Assembly: GCA_027493615.1 (NCBI GenBank)
Contig: JAOSKK010000038.1
Location: 620,001-684,000 of the forward strand
Length of the DNA stretch: 64,000 nt
Source of the DNA: Verrucomicrobiota bacterium
GTDB taxonomy: Bacteria > Verrucomicrobiota > Verrucomicrobiia > Limisphaerales > J093
Direction: 5' to 3'
Shown: piece by piece, positions 1 to 10,670 of the stretch
How positions within the stretch are numbered: position 1 is the first letter of the stretch
How the letters are laid out: each line of letters starts with the position of its first letter
Notes under the pieces: model-generated
What the model was told of the DNA's origin: nothing
What the model saw: the letters and a program-made list of their open reading frames with translations, nothing else
Databases searched by the model: none
Program-made: the position numbers and the translations under genes

Positions 1-1327
1 CGAGCTCTGCGGTGCGGAGCAGGTGCTCGGACTCCTCGTCGAGGGAGTACACCTTCCGGTCAAGCTGGAGGGCGAGCAGCGCGTTGGGATCGTCGCCCCC
101 TGCAGCGCCAAGTCCCAGGAAACTCGCATGGGACAGCAGTAGACGGCGCGAGCCATGATGGCGGTGAGTGTGGCTTGGGCGATTTGGCGGCCTTCGTTGA
201 GGGGTCGGCCGGCGCGGAGGCTGGCGATGAGGTCCGCGTGTTCTTGCTCGTAGGGATTGGGCCTGCGACCTGCATAAGTCCAGGAGTGGAGACCGCCGAT
301 ATGACCGGGGAGGGCGTGGCCCTGGGTGCCGATGATGCGAAGGGGCGGGATCACGCGGCCGCCCCAAGGAGGGTGGACATGCACGGCCATGAGGAAAGTC
401 ACGGTCCCGGTCGGGTAGCGGAAGCCGATGTTATAGCACAAGTAGCCGTCCCACTGGGAAATGTCGGATTTCCAACCCTTTCCCCGAGCGGGAAGGACCT
501 CGCAAGGCGGGGCGCCCATGGCCCAGTTGAGGAGGTCGAGCGACGGGACATGCTCGCGGACGACGGCGCCCCCGCCGAGTGAGATCCATAGGAACCACTG
601 TCGCAGCCGGGTGCCCAACTCGCACGCGATGTCGAAGGGATTATCGCGGGTATCCAGAATCGGATCGGGCTGATGCACCTCCATGCCCAGCACGTCGCCA
701 ATGGCGCCGTCGTGGATTCGGCTCATCATCTCCCGGTAGGCGAAGTCGTGACGACGCTGGGTCCCGGCCACGACGCCCAAGCCCTTCCGCCGCGCAAGGT
801 CCGAATGGACGAAGATGGACTGAACCCCGGCTGCGTCCACCGCCACAGGCCTCTCCAGGAACACGTGTTTGCCGGCGCGGACGGCAGCCTCGAAATGGGC
901 GGGTCGGAAACAGGGGGGCGCCGCCAGAATCACCAGATCCACGCCGGAGCCCATGAGCTGCTCGACACAATTCACCCCGCTGAAGCATGTGTCCGGCGTT
1001 GCCTTGACTTTGTCGGCCTCGCGCCACGGCCGTGACGCGTCCCATTCCGTGGGTTGCGAGTTGTCCTTCAAACGCCGCAAGGCAGCTTCGACCCGGTCAG
1101 GAAACCTGTCCGCAAGGGCCGTGATCTCCACGCCGGGGCTGGAGGCCACGCAGTTCATGGCGGCCCCGAGGCCGCGCCGGCCGCAACCGACGAGGCCGAC
1201 GCGCAACCGGTCCGAACCGGCGACAAACCAGCCGCCGTGGGAAACCGCGACCGTGCCGGCGGGGGGCCGCGAGGGCCGAGAGGCGAAGAAAACGCCGGCG
1301 AGTGAACGAGGCACGGGAGGTGTTCAT
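1..1327 (-). CDS. Tat-exported Gfo/Idh/MocA family oxidoreductase (frame-broken, runs off window)
   Basis: Predicted exported NAD(P)-dependent sugar or cyclitol dehydrogenase. Read leftward from ATG 1327, the protein opens with the twin-arginine segment FTRRRFLRLSALAA, followed by the Rossmann loop VGLVGCGRRGLG (about 1200-1165), LVILAAPP and GKHVFLERPVA (about 870-841). The family normally has EKP at the last site; here it reads ERP, so the usual catalytic lysine is arginine. Downstream come HQPDPILDTRDNPFD and LIASLRAGRPLNEGR, typical of the C-terminal sheet. A frame change lies in the run of six C at 1261-1266 and another near 85-110; both are probably sequence errors. The start codon overlaps the kinase stop as ATGA, so it is probably translationally coupled to the two-component genes. 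The substrate cannot be told. Confidence 0.82.
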
Positions 1328-2383
1328 TGTGTCGCGAGCGGCAGGAGCACGGTGACCGTCGTGAGCCGTCCCGGCTCCGAGCCGATTCGGATGGTACCTC
1401 CGTGTCCGTGGACAATCCACTGGCAGATCGTCAGGCCCACCCCCGACCCCTGCATGTTCTCGTCCGCCCCGTGGTTGCCGCGCACGAAGCGGTCGAACAC
1501 GCGGGGGAGCAGTTCGGGGGCGATGCCCTCGCCGGTGTTGGTGATGCGGAACTCTGCGGCGTCACCGGCCGACCGCAGGGCCAGGCACAACTCACCGCCG
1601 GGCCGGTTGTACTTGAGGGCGTTGTCCACCAGGTTCAGCAGGAGCTGCCGCAGCCGGTCCCGATCCCCAGCACCGTCGCCGCGTCACACACCTGCAACTC
1701 GACCCGCAAACCGGCGGCTTCGGCCAGAAGCAGCGCATCCTCAAAGCTCTCGCGCACGAGATCAGCCAGATTGACGGGGCGCTTCTCCAGACGCACCAGG
1801 CCGGCGTCGGCCTTGGTCAGGAACGTGAGGGCGTCCACAATCCGGGCCAATCGCTCCACCTCCGCCAGTTGGCCGCGAATCCAGCCGCACTCGCGTCCGG
1901 TCCTCGCTGGGCAGCCGCGCAGGGCGGTGTCGAGTTGGGCCCGCATCACCGCCAGCGGGGTCTTGAGCTCGTGAGAGGCCTGCAGGGTGAACGTGCGGAT
2001 TTGCTGGAAGGACTCGTGCAGCCGGGCCGTGACGGCATTGAACGCCACGGTCAGCCGGTCCACTTCGTCGCCGTTCCCGTTGCGAGGAAGTGGAGTGCAC
2101 AGATTCTCCGCGTGAATACGCTCCACGTTCCCGGTGAGCGCCGCCAGCGGCCGCAGGCTCCGCCGCATCAGCCACCAACCGCCGCCGAGCACGAGCGGGA
2201 TGAGGATGTGGAAGGCCACCTCCGCGTATTCCTCCAGGGAGCCACCGAAGCCTTGGGCAGGTTGAACTGCTGGCGGATGCGCGGTTCGACCACGAATTCA
2301 TGGTGGCTGAGCCCGGCCAGCAAGGTCAGGCACACGGCGACGACGAGGCCGTACTGGACGGCCAACCGCTGGCGCAAGGTCAT
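1324..2383 (-). CDS. Two-component sensor histidine kinase (two frame breaks)
   Basis: Membrane sensor kinase paired with the response regulator just upstream. The N-terminal membrane segment is LVVAVCLTLLAGL. A very short periplasmic stretch of about 30 residues follows, then a second membrane segment (FHILIPLVLGGGWWLM) and a HAMP-like linker (RRSLRPLAALTGNVERI). The phospho-acceptor box is SHELKTPLAVMRAQLD. The ATPase domain shows N box VDNALKYNRPGG, G1 GEGIAPE, F box VFDRFVRG and G2 GSGVGLTICQW. Frame changes near 2245 and 1660 must be repaired to read the protein through. The start overlaps the regulator stop as ATGA, and the stop overlaps the oxidoreductase start the same way, so the three genes form one tight operon. 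The tiny periplasmic loop argues against a bulky periplasmic ligand domain. Confidence 0.88.
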
Positions 2384-3063
2384 GGCATTCCTTCCCCAAC
2401 CTTCAGGACGTAGCCTTCCCCCCGCACGCTGTGCAACAGTTTGGTCGGGAAGTCCGCGTCGAGTTTCTGGCGCAGCTTGCGCACATAGACGTCGACGAGA
2501 TTCGAAGCGGGGTCAAAGTGGTAATCCCAGACCCGCTCGAGGATCATCATGCGCGTGCAGACGCGCCCTGCCGATCGCATCAGGTACTCGAGCAGGCGGT
2601 ATTCCCGGGAGGTCAGTTCGATCCGCCGCCCTCCGCGTTGCGCCACGTGAGCCGTCGTGTCGAGGGTCAGGTCCGCCAACCGCAGGACCGTCGGACTGAC
2701 CTCCCCTTTCCGACGCCCCAGCGCACGGACACGGGCGAGGAGTTCCGCCAGGGCAAACGGCTTGCACAGATAATCGTCCCCGCCTGCTTCCAGGCCCTCG
2801 ACGCGCTCCCCCACATCGCCGCGGGCCGAGAGAAAGAGCACCGGCGTGTGATTGTTGCGGGCGCGTAGCTGCCGCACGACACTGAGCCCGTCCCGCCCCG
2901 GCAGCATGATGTCGAGAACCACGGCGTCGAAAGCGCCTTCGAAGACAGCCCCCAGGGCCTCATGGCCGTCACGCACCCAATGCACGACCATGCCCTGTTC
3001 CCGCAAGGCCTTGCGGATGAACTCCGCCGTCTTCGCATCGTCTTCGACAACCAGGACCTGCAT
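2380..3063 (-). CDS. OmpR/PhoB-family response regulator
   Basis: DNA-binding response regulator of 227 residues, a normal full length. The receiver domain has the acidic pair E7/D8/D9, the phospho-acceptor D51 in VVLDIMLPGRDG and the conserved K101 in CKPF. The C-terminal winged helix contains LTSREYRLLEYLMRSAGRV and VYVRKLRQKLD followed by the hairpin SVRGEGYVL, as in OmpR, PhoB and CusR. It is the first gene of the operon. About 110-137 bp upstream lie three TTCA-type half sites spaced 11 bp apart, as expected for an autoregulatory box of this family. The signal and the regulon are unknown. Confidence 0.95.
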   Translation of the reverse strand: MQVLVVEDDAKTAEFIRKALREQGMVVHWVRDGHEALGAVFEGAFDAVVLDIMLPGRDGLSVVRQLRARNNHTPVLFLSARGDVGERVEGLEAGGDDYLCKPFALAELLARVRALGRRKGEVSPTVLRLADLTLDTTAHVAQRGGRRIELTSREYRLLEYLMRSAGRVCTRMMILERVWDYHFDPASNLVDVYVRKLRQKLDADFPTKLLHSVRGEGYVLKVGEGMP

Positions 3064-3172
3064 GAGACGCCGATGTCCCTGGCCCCCTCCCGGGCTCTTT
3101 CGACCCGGCCTGCCCTTGCCGTGGCTGCGGCATGGTGCGACCTCGCCCCCGGGAGAGTCAAAATGAAAAGAA

Positions 3173-3200
3173 ATTCATTCCCGATTCATCCTGGGTTCAG
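3173..3200. promoter_or_regulatory. Triple direct-repeat box, candidate binding site of the response regulator
   Basis: Three half sites, ATTCAT at 3173-3178, ATTCAT at 3184-3189 and GTTCAG at 3195-3200, are spaced exactly 11 bp apart, one helical turn. OmpR/PhoB-type regulators bind such head-to-tail repeats. The box lies between the regulator gene (start 3063) and the divergent dockerin gene (start 3298), so it could control either or both. Functional assignment is inference. Confidence 0.5.
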
Positions 3201-3297
3201 AAAGATGAGTTACAGAGAACATCATTGAGGCATGGGGTCGCACGCGGACCAGGCTGTCTGGTGCTGAGGATGGCCTCAATTAATCACAATACCGACG

Positions 3298-4999
3298 ATG
3301 CAAAGCTCAGTCTTCCGGCTTAAAGCGCTCCTGGCGTTGGGGGCGGTGGTGTGTCTCCCGCTGGCCGCTCACGCGACGGCCTACGGCTCCCTGAACAACT
3401 TCGATGTGGTCAACGATACGGGCGGTCCGTGTTACGGGTTCGAGATCGAACTCGAGGATCTGGAGAGCACCGATATCACCTACACCTATGACTACAACCA
3501 TTACGGGGCGCCGGAGATCACCACCGACCGCTCGGATCCGGCGCATCCCAGGACGTATGTTCGCTACCGGGGGAAGCGGAATCCGGACGGAAGCTGGAGC
3601 GGCTTCACCAATCCGCAGGACCCGCTGAACCCGCTGGCGGCCACCGACGGACATGCCTTCACCAACCCGGGCGTCAATCTGGGGGAGCATTTCGGTTTGG
3701 GATACCGCCGGGCGCCTTCGCTCGTGCGCTACCACTGGCTGGTGGAGGACCCGCTGCAGCCGGGCACACTGACGCTGGGTCCGGCGGTGAATATCGCCAC
3801 CCCGACTTTCAACTACGTTCCGCCAGCCGCCCCGGGCGCACCTGCCGTCGTCCGCGTGGTGGTCGCCCCGCCCGCCCCGGAACCCCGGAAGTCGAACCGC
3901 CGGTGCCGCAGTTCGGCGTGCCGGTCTGGGTCAAGGTGTTCACCACCGTGCAGCCGTCGGGCCATAAGATCCGGCTTGAAGAGCTGCTGCCGTTGGACGA
4001 AGTGAAGGATCCGAAAGGGGTGGCCCCGTGGCAGGGGGAGGTGGAGGAGCCGGAGACCGAGATCGAGTGGATGGTGTTCCAGAAGCGTCCGCCGGGCGAT
4101 CCCGACGGGGAAGGCGAGATCGAGGGCGCGGACGAGTTGCCCGAGGGTGATGAGACCGTGACCCGCCGCTACGAGTTCTACGAATACCTCGGACCGACGA
4201 ACCCGGAGGACGGGGAAGCCCAATGCGACAACCCCGCAGACTGCGACGGCGCAGTGGGCCAGTTCCTCGGCGCCCAGATGGCGGGTTTTAACGTCGAGAC
4301 ACCGCTCGGCCTGATCAACCACGTCCAGAATGGCGAGATCGAGATGCCGTATGTCGATCGCACCCTGGTCGTGGGCGGCACGCCGCCCTATCTGGTCGGG
4401 CTCGCCAGCGGCGCGCTCCCGGACGGGCTGGAACTTGACCCCGTGGAAGGCGTGCTCTCCGGCACACCCTCGTTGCCGGGTCGTTTACGTTCACCGTTGA
4501 GGTCACCGACAGCGATGCGGTGACGGTCCAACAAGCCTACACGCTCCTCATCGTGGATCCGCTGGGGATCAAGACCAGCGAACTTCCCTCGGCCACCGAA
4601 CTGACCCTCTACTCGGCCACCTTGCAGGCCAGCGGCGGCACTCCGCCCTACACCTGGACGGCCGCAGGACTTCCCTCAGGATTGCTCCTGGGCAACGACG
4701 GCCTGCTGTCCGGGACACCCGACATCGGCACGGCGGGGCTGCACACGGTCTTCGTTACGGTGACCGATGCGGCAGAGGCGAGCGTCTCGGTGAGTCTGGA
4801 TCTTTGGGTCGATCCCGCCCCCATCCCAGCCGGTGATGTGAACGGGGACCGCGTGGTCGACACGACGGATGTGGTCTTGATCCTGGCGGCACGCGGCCAG
4901 CCTGCCGTCGGACCGGAGGACCCTCGGGACTTGGACCGCGATGGCAAGATTACCGCCCTGGATGCGCGCAAGTGTGTGCTGCTGTTCACGCCGCGCTAA
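3298..4999 (+). CDS. Secreted protein with Ig-like (He_PIG) repeats and C-terminal type I dockerin (two frame breaks)
   Basis: Secreted modular protein of about 565 residues after repair of frame changes near 3885 and 4480. The start at 3298 gives a signal peptide (LLALGAVVCLPLAAHA). The N-terminal region to about residue 190 is unrecognised. The middle is acidic (GEVEEPETEIEW). Two putative Ig domains follow, each with the GGTPPY...GLPSGL...GVLSGTP pattern of He_PIG modules. The C terminus holds two calcium-loop EF hands, DVNGDRVVDTTD and DLDRDGKITALDA, 20-odd residues apart, which is the dockerin type I arrangement. The next gene encodes a cohesin-like surface protein, so the two may bind each other outside the cell. 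The binding partner is inferred. Confidence 0.8.
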
Positions 5000-5010
5000 C
5001 CCATGACAAA

Positions 5011-5045
5011 CCCGACGCCGGCGGGTTTGCCGGCCCGGCGTCGGG
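5011..5045. terminator. Strong hairpin between the dockerin and cohesin genes
   Basis: A perfect 11-bp stem (CCCGACGCCGG / CCGGCGTCGGG) with a 13-nt loop begins 11 bp after the dockerin stop codon. There is no T tract, so it may act as a factor-dependent or partial terminator, or protect mRNA ends. Confidence 0.5.
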
Positions 5046-5086
5046 ATCCAAACCCTCTCAACCCACCCACTCTCAGAAACCACCGC

Positions 5087-5684
5087 ATGAAAACCATCAT
5101 CCCCGTCGTGGCAGGTTTCCTTCTGGGCGCAGTTCCCGCTGCGACCCAGGCTGCCTTGCTCAGCCTCCAACCTGCCTCCGCCTCGGTTGGGGTGGGCGCC
5201 AGCGTCGAAGTCGCCCTGACCATCTCGGGTCTGGGCGACGGCAGTGCCCCCTTCGCTCAGCGTGTTCGACGTCGACCTGACGTACGATCCCGCCGTCCTG
5301 CAGTTCGATTCGGTGGCCTTCGGTGATCCGGTTCTGGGCGACCAGCTTGATCTCAGCGGCTTGGGCACCATCACCGGGTTTGACGGTTCCGTGGCGGGCG
5401 CGGTCAACCACTTCGAGTTGTCCCTGGATCCGGCGGTGGACTTGGATGCGTTGCAGGCGGGGGCTTTCACCCTGAGCGTGTTCCGGTTCACCGCGCTCAA
5501 CCCCGGGGTGTCGCCGGTGGAGCTGTCCCTGAATTCGCTCGGCGACGCCCAGGGGGATCCGCTGGCTGCCCAGTGGGGAGGCGCCCGGTTGACGGTCATC
5601 CCCGAACCCGCCTCGGCCGGTCTCTGGTTCGCGATGGGCTCGGCGGCGTGGATTGTGTTCCGGCGGGGCAGGGCGCGGCCGTAG
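5087..5684 (+). CDS. Cohesin-like domain protein with PEP-CTERM anchor (frame-broken)
   Basis: Small surface protein of about 198 residues after repair of one frame change near 5250. ATG 5087 gives the signal peptide MKTIIPVVAGFLLGAVPAA. The body matches the cohesin fold pattern: LSLQPASASVGVGASVEVAL, then FDVDLTYDPAVLQFD, FGDPVLGDQLDLSG and a C-terminal strand FTLSVFRFTALNPGVSPVEL. The tail, VIPEPASAGLWFAMGSAAW followed by RRGR, is a PEP-CTERM sorting signal: PEP motif, membrane helix, basic end. Proteins of this type are processed by exosortase and kept at the envelope. Its position directly after a dockerin gene suggests a cohesin-dockerin pair. Whether the two bind is not shown. Confidence 0.8.
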
Positions 5685-5793
5685 CTCGAGCTTATTCCGA
5701 GCCTGTTCTCCGCCACCCCTGCGGTGCGGGCGTCCCATCTGCGGGGTCCTGGTTTGAGCGTGCATCCTCCCGGCGACGTGGCATCCTCCCGAC

Positions 5794-6549
5794 ATGCATG
5801 GCGAAGGCGCTGGGAACAACCGGGCGACATCGCCGCACGAGGGATTCGCGACGACGCGTTGGAGTGTGGTGCTGGCGGCGGCGGGACAGCCAGGGTCACC
5901 CGGGGCCGATGAAGCCCTCGAAAGGCTTTGTCGCACCTACTGGTATCCTTTGTATGCCTTCATAAGGCGGCAGGGGTATGCACCCGAGGATGCGCAGGAC
6001 CTCACCCAGGCGTTCTTCGCACATCTGCTCCGCCGTGACTTCCTGCGTGGCGTGACGCCGCAGAAGGGGCGGTTCCGCTCGTTTCTCCTGGCCTGCCTGA
6101 AGCACTTCCTCGTGGATCAATGGGCGAAGGCCCGCACGGCGAAACGTGGCGCCGAGGACACACGGCGGCTGATGGCGTTGGAACAGGCGGAGGGTCGCTA
6201 CGCCCTCGAATCCCACGCGGTGGCCGACCCCGAACAGTTGTACGAGCGACGGTGGGCGCTGGATCTGCTCGACCGCGTCCTGCATCGGCTACGACGGGAG
6301 GCCGGGACGGCCGAGCGCAGCACCGTCTTCGAACGGTTGCAGGGTTGTCTGGTCGGCGAGCCTCGCGGCGAGACGTACACGCAGCTCGGGGCTGAACTGG
6401 GGCGAAGCGAGACGGCCGTCAAGGTGGCAGTCCACCGGCTCCGCCGGCGCTATCGCGAGCTGTTGCGCGAGGAGATCGCGCACACCGTCAGCTCCGCCGA
6501 GGAGGTGGAGTCGGAGCTGCGCTATCTGCTCGGAGTCGTCAGCCGATGA
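5794..6549 (+). CDS. ECF RNA polymerase sigma factor
   Basis: Extracytoplasmic-function sigma factor of 251 residues, longer than the usual 180-200, of the type found in Verrucomicrobia and Planctomycetes. The signature FATTRWSVVLAA is followed by region 2 (CRTYWYPLYAFIRRQGYAPEDAQDLTQAFFAHLL) with the core-binding and minus-10 helices, written here in parts. Region 4 contains YTQLGAELGRSETAVKVAV, the minus-35 helix-turn-helix. It lies 18 bp upstream of a Ser/Thr kinase gene, an arrangement common in these phyla, where the kinase may control the sigma factor. No classical anti-sigma gene is adjacent. Confidence 0.93.
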   Translation: MHGEGAGNNRATSPHEGFATTRWSVVLAAAGQPGSPGADEALERLCRTYWYPLYAFIRRQGYAPEDAQDLTQAFFAHLLRRDFLRGVTPQKGRFRSFLLACLKHFLVDQWAKARTAKRGAEDTRRLMALEQAEGRYALESHAVADPEQLYERRWALDLLDRVLHRLRREAGTAERSTVFERLQGCLVGEPRGETYTQLGAELGRSETAVKVAVHRLRRRYRELLREEIAHTVSSAEEVESELRYLLGVVSR

Positions 6550-6567
6550 GCAAGGAGGGCACCCGCA

Positions 6568-9500
6568 ATGTCCCGGTCCCAGGCCTGTCCCCGTTGTGGC
6601 GCGGAGCTTCCTTCTGACGCCCCGCAAGACTTGTGTCCGCGGTGCCTGTTCGCCGTGGGCTTGGACGAAGCCAAAGCCCCGGGCGGCGGGACGGCGAGCT
6701 CGGTTTGTCCTGGACCGGCAGCAGCCGCCGCGAACACAGGAGACGACGAGCTCCGTGACTTGGGCGACTATGAGTTGCTCGAGGAGGTCGGACGCGGCGG
6801 CATGGCGATCGTCTACCGCGCCCGGCAACGGAGCCTGAACCGCATCGTCGCCCTCAAGTTGTTGCCTTGGGGCGCCCACGCCCCCGCCGATGCCGTGCAG
6901 CGGCTTCGGGCCGAGGCGATGGCCACGGCCGCCCTGCAGCACCCGCACATCGTCGCCATCCACGAAGTGGGCGTCTGTCAGGGCCGGCATTTCATCGCCA
7001 TGGACTTCGTTCCGGGCCAACCGCTCTCCGCCTTGATTCGCGCCAAGCCGCTGCCATCGCGTCAGGCCGCCCGTTACGCAAAGACCATCGCCGAAGCGAT
7101 CGACCACGCGCATGCACACGGCATCCTGCATCGGGACCTCAAGCCGTCGAACATCCTCATCGACGCCGAGGATCAACCGCGGGTGATGGACTTCGGACTG
7201 GCCCGGCGGTTGGAAGAAGATTCCGAACTGACCGCGACCGGTCAGGTGCTGGGGTCGCCAAGCTACATGCCGCCCGAGCAGGCGGCGGGCAGGCACACCA
7301 CCTTGAGCCGGCGCACCGACGTCTATGCGCTGGGCGCGATTCTCTATCACCTGCTCACGGGCCGCCCACCCTTTGCCGGCACGAGCGTGGCGGAGACGGT
7401 GCATCAAGTGTTGAACCTCGATCCGGTCTCCCCCGGCTGCTCAACCACAGCGTCCCGCGCGATCTCGAGACCGTGTGCCTCAAGTGCCTTGAAAGGAGCC
7501 GGCCCGCCGTTACGGCACGGCGGGTGCGATGGCTGAGGAACTCGGACGATTCCTGGAAGGCCGGCCGGTGTTGGCACGCGCCGTGGGCCGTTCCGCCCGC
7601 CTCTGGCGCTGGGGCCGGCGCCAGCCGCGTTTGGCCGGCCTGGCCGGAGGCTTGGTGCTGGTGCTTGCCGCCGGCATGGCGGGGGTGGTCTGGCAATGGC
7701 AACGGGCCGAGGCTGCCCGGCGGGAGGGCCTTGAGCAACTATGGCGATCCTGCCTGGCCGAAGGCCGTGCCACGCGCTGGAGCCGCCGTGCCGGACAGCG
7801 GTTCGACAGCCTGGCGGCGCTGGCCAAGGCCGCCGCCATTCGTCCCTCGCTCGAATTGCGCAACGAGGCCATCGCCGCCCTCGCCTTGCCGGACGCCCGC
7901 GTCCTCCGGCAGTGGGCCCTGTCGCCCGGGTTTGGGTGCGACTTCGACCCCAGCTCGAACGATACGCCCGCGCTGAGGAGGATGGCGCCGTCGTCCTGTA
8001 TCGTGTCAGCGACGAACGCGAGCTCCTGCGATTTCCCGGGAGTGGTCGACCCATCACCGTCTGGCTCCGATTCAGCCCGGACGGCCGATGGCTGGCGGAG
8101 AAGTGGAGCGGCCCGCGGACCTACCAGTTGCGGGTTTGGGACCTGGCTCAGGGAAAGCTCGCCCTGCGTACGCCGCCGGTGGCAAACGACCTGATCGCCC
8201 GGTTCGCACCGGATGGCCGGCACCTCGCCGGGGTGGACGAGGACGGGACGCTGCGGCTCTACGACGTGTGGGAAGCTACGGTGCGAAAACGGTTCCCCTC
8301 CTTGCGGAGAGCGAATGACCTCTGCTTCGACCCCGCGGGCAACTGGGTGGCGGTCAGCAGTTCGAGCAGCGCGGAGGTGAAGATCATTCGTCTGGAATCC
8401 GGGCAGGTGGAGCGCACGCTCGAGGGTCTGACCGGTGTGCATGCCGTGGCTCACAGCCCGCACGGTCACCAGATGGTGTGCGGCAGCAACGATGGCGCGG
8501 TGCATTTCTTGGACGCGGCTTCGGAGGAGCCCCAGGCCGCTCTCGGAAGCCACGCCGGACCCATCACGGGGATTCAGTTCAACCGCTTGGGGGATCTGCT
8601 CGTTTCGACGGGCTGGGATGGCAAGACCTGGTTCTGGGATCCTTCAACGCACCAAGCCCTGTTTGCCTTACCGGGCGGGTACTGTTCCCCTTCAGCCCGG
8701 ACGACGCCCGCCTGGGATTCATGACCGGTTCTGCAGGCACCTTGCGGGCGGGCATTTGGGAAGTCGCTCCGGGTCGGGAATGCCGGCGCTTGGAGCGTCT
8801 CCGGGCCCTCGTCATCCCGGGCAACGCCGCCGGCTTCTGCCCCGCCGGGAGCCTGCTGGCCGTGGCCGCCCGCGATGGGGTGGCGGTCTGGGATCTGCAG
8901 ACCAACCAGCGGATCGGCAGCCTCGCCGCGGGGGACAGTCGCTCGGCGATCTTCCTTCCCGATGGCAGCGGACTGCTGACCAGCGGTGCCGGTGGCATCC
9001 ACCGCTGGCCGATCGAGAGGAACGTGACGACTGACGCCATCCAGATGGGCGAACCCAGCACGCTTTGGCCCGAGGCCGTCGAACACATGGCCCTGACCCC
9101 GGACGGCCAGGCCTTGATCGCGGTGGGTGTCAAGGAATCCGATGCCGATGCGCTGTTTATCCGGCTGCATGAGCCGGCCGCGCCCGTGCAAATCAGCGGT
9201 CATCGGGGCAGCACCTGGGTGTCCCTCAGTCCAGACGGACGCTGGTTCGCCTCCGGCAACTGGAAAGGTCGCGGCGTGAGTGTCCGTGAGCTTCCGACCG
9301 GGCGCCCGGTGGCCACCTTGCCCGTGGGTGAGAATGTCAGTGTCGCGTTCAGCAAGGACGGCCGATGGCTCGTCACAGGCTCCCCGGTCGAGTATCGGTA
9401 CTGGGATGTACGGTCCTGGCAGCCGGGTCGCGGGATCGCGCGTGAGGAGGCCGGCGATTATGTGGGCGCCATGGTCTTCTCACCCGACGGCCGGTTGCTG

Positions 9501-9761
9501 GTGCTCGCGCAGCGGCGGGACACACTTCTTCAGATCCTCGATGCCGAGAGCGGCCGTCCGCTGGCCACCTTGGAGGCCGGCGTCCCGCTCGGGTTCAGCG
9601 AGGACAGCCGGCTCCTCGTGACGCTGGCTGAAGACGAGCGGACGGTCTTGCTGTGGGACCTGGCGCTCATCCGGGGGCAACTGGCGGCCCTGAATCTCGA
9701 TTGGTCTGCCTCGGAGCCGGGCGGCCCCGGCCGACCGAATCCCGCGGGTGTCAGTAGGTGA
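6568..9761 (+). CDS. Membrane Ser/Thr protein kinase with C-terminal WD40 propellers (several frame breaks)
   Basis: Hanks-type kinase of about 1060 residues after repair. The N terminus has a zinc ribbon (CPRCGAELPSDAPQDLCPRC). The kinase core shows GRGGMAIVYRA, VALKLL, HRDLKPSNIL, DFGLA and SYMPPEQ, then VCLKCLE and YGTAGAMAEELGRFLEGRP, the usual end of these kinases. One membrane helix follows (GGLVLVLAAGMAGVVW, about 7645-7700). The extracytoplasmic part carries many WD40-type blades such as FSPDGRWLA and RLYDV, probably two propellers. Frame changes lie near 7430, 7490, 7970 and 8690, most beside C or G runs. Co-directional and 18 bp after the sigma factor, it is likely part of one signalling unit with it. 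The stop overlaps the convergent gene by 11 bp. Confidence 0.88.
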
Positions 9762-10624
9762 GCGTGCCGATGCCTTCAATGTCCTGGTACATGTAGAGGA
9801 GCGGGCCGTCCCAGACTTCCTTGGTGACTGTGGGATAACCCTGGAAGACTCCACTGGCATGTTCGAAGCGGCCGGTTCCCTCGATGATCGTCAACGTGAA
9901 GTACTCGGTTTCCGGCGTCTTCTGTAACTCCCAGAACAATGGATCCCCATTGGCGGCGATGATCAAACCCGTCGCCGTGTTCTGACCGGTGAGGAGGTTG
10001 AGTTCACCGGCTCCCTCGCAGGTGAAGGCACCGACGTGCGTACCCTTGCCGCTCTCCTCGAGGATCCACCAATGGATGATCCCCGTGGGAGCCGTCGAGA
10101 AGTCCGCCACGACCACGTTCTGGCCGCTCCACTTCATCGGCCGGCTCACCTCGTTGCCGGGCCCGTAGGTGATCGTGCCCTCCCCGGTGTAGACGAAGGT
10201 CATGACCAAGTTGCCCGCAGGATCCACGTAGCTGTCCGTCATCGCGCCCGAGAGGATCCTCCACCCACCCGACGCTTGCTCAAAGCGGCCGGTGCCGCCG
10301 ATCCATTCCACCGTCCACTCCGGCGAGAACCCCGACTGCCAGAAGATCTCGTCGCCGTTGGCGGCGATGCAGGTGCCGACCCCGTAATTGTTGCCGGCCG
10401 CGTCCACCCACACATCCGCGCGGGTCACAAACCGGCCGGTGTGCGACGCGACCCCGAAACCCTCATGGACTCCGGTGCCGGTGGCCAGATTGACGGTGAG
10501 CGTGTACTGCCCCTCGAGCTTGAAGGGCCGCTCGACGGGGCTCTTCCGGACTGCCCAGCGCGGCGACACTCAGCGCGCAGACTGCCAGCGACATGATATG
10601 CCTGGCACGAATGATACCTCTCAT
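9751..10624 (-). CDS. Secreted two-domain protein of the GTGRFE paralogue family (one frame break)
   Basis: Predicted secreted protein of about 290 residues, function unknown. ATG 10624 gives a signal-like start (MSLAVCALSVAALGSP) only if a frame change near 10546 is repaired; the same residues then match the two upstream paralogues (SPVERPFKLEGQYTLTVNL). The protein has two copies of a module with the motifs GFGV, HTGRFVT, AANGDEIFW, GGTGRFE and YTGEGTITY. The second copy is more diverged (AANGDPLFW, GTGRFEHASG). These motifs resemble small secreted beta-barrel proteins of bacteria. It is 46 bp downstream of the next paralogue and has no leader of its own, so the two are probably cotranscribed. 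Confidence 0.75.
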
Positions 10625-10670
10625 GGGGTTCTTCCTTTCTCTGGTTGGCGTGGTTGAATTGAGGCTAGAA

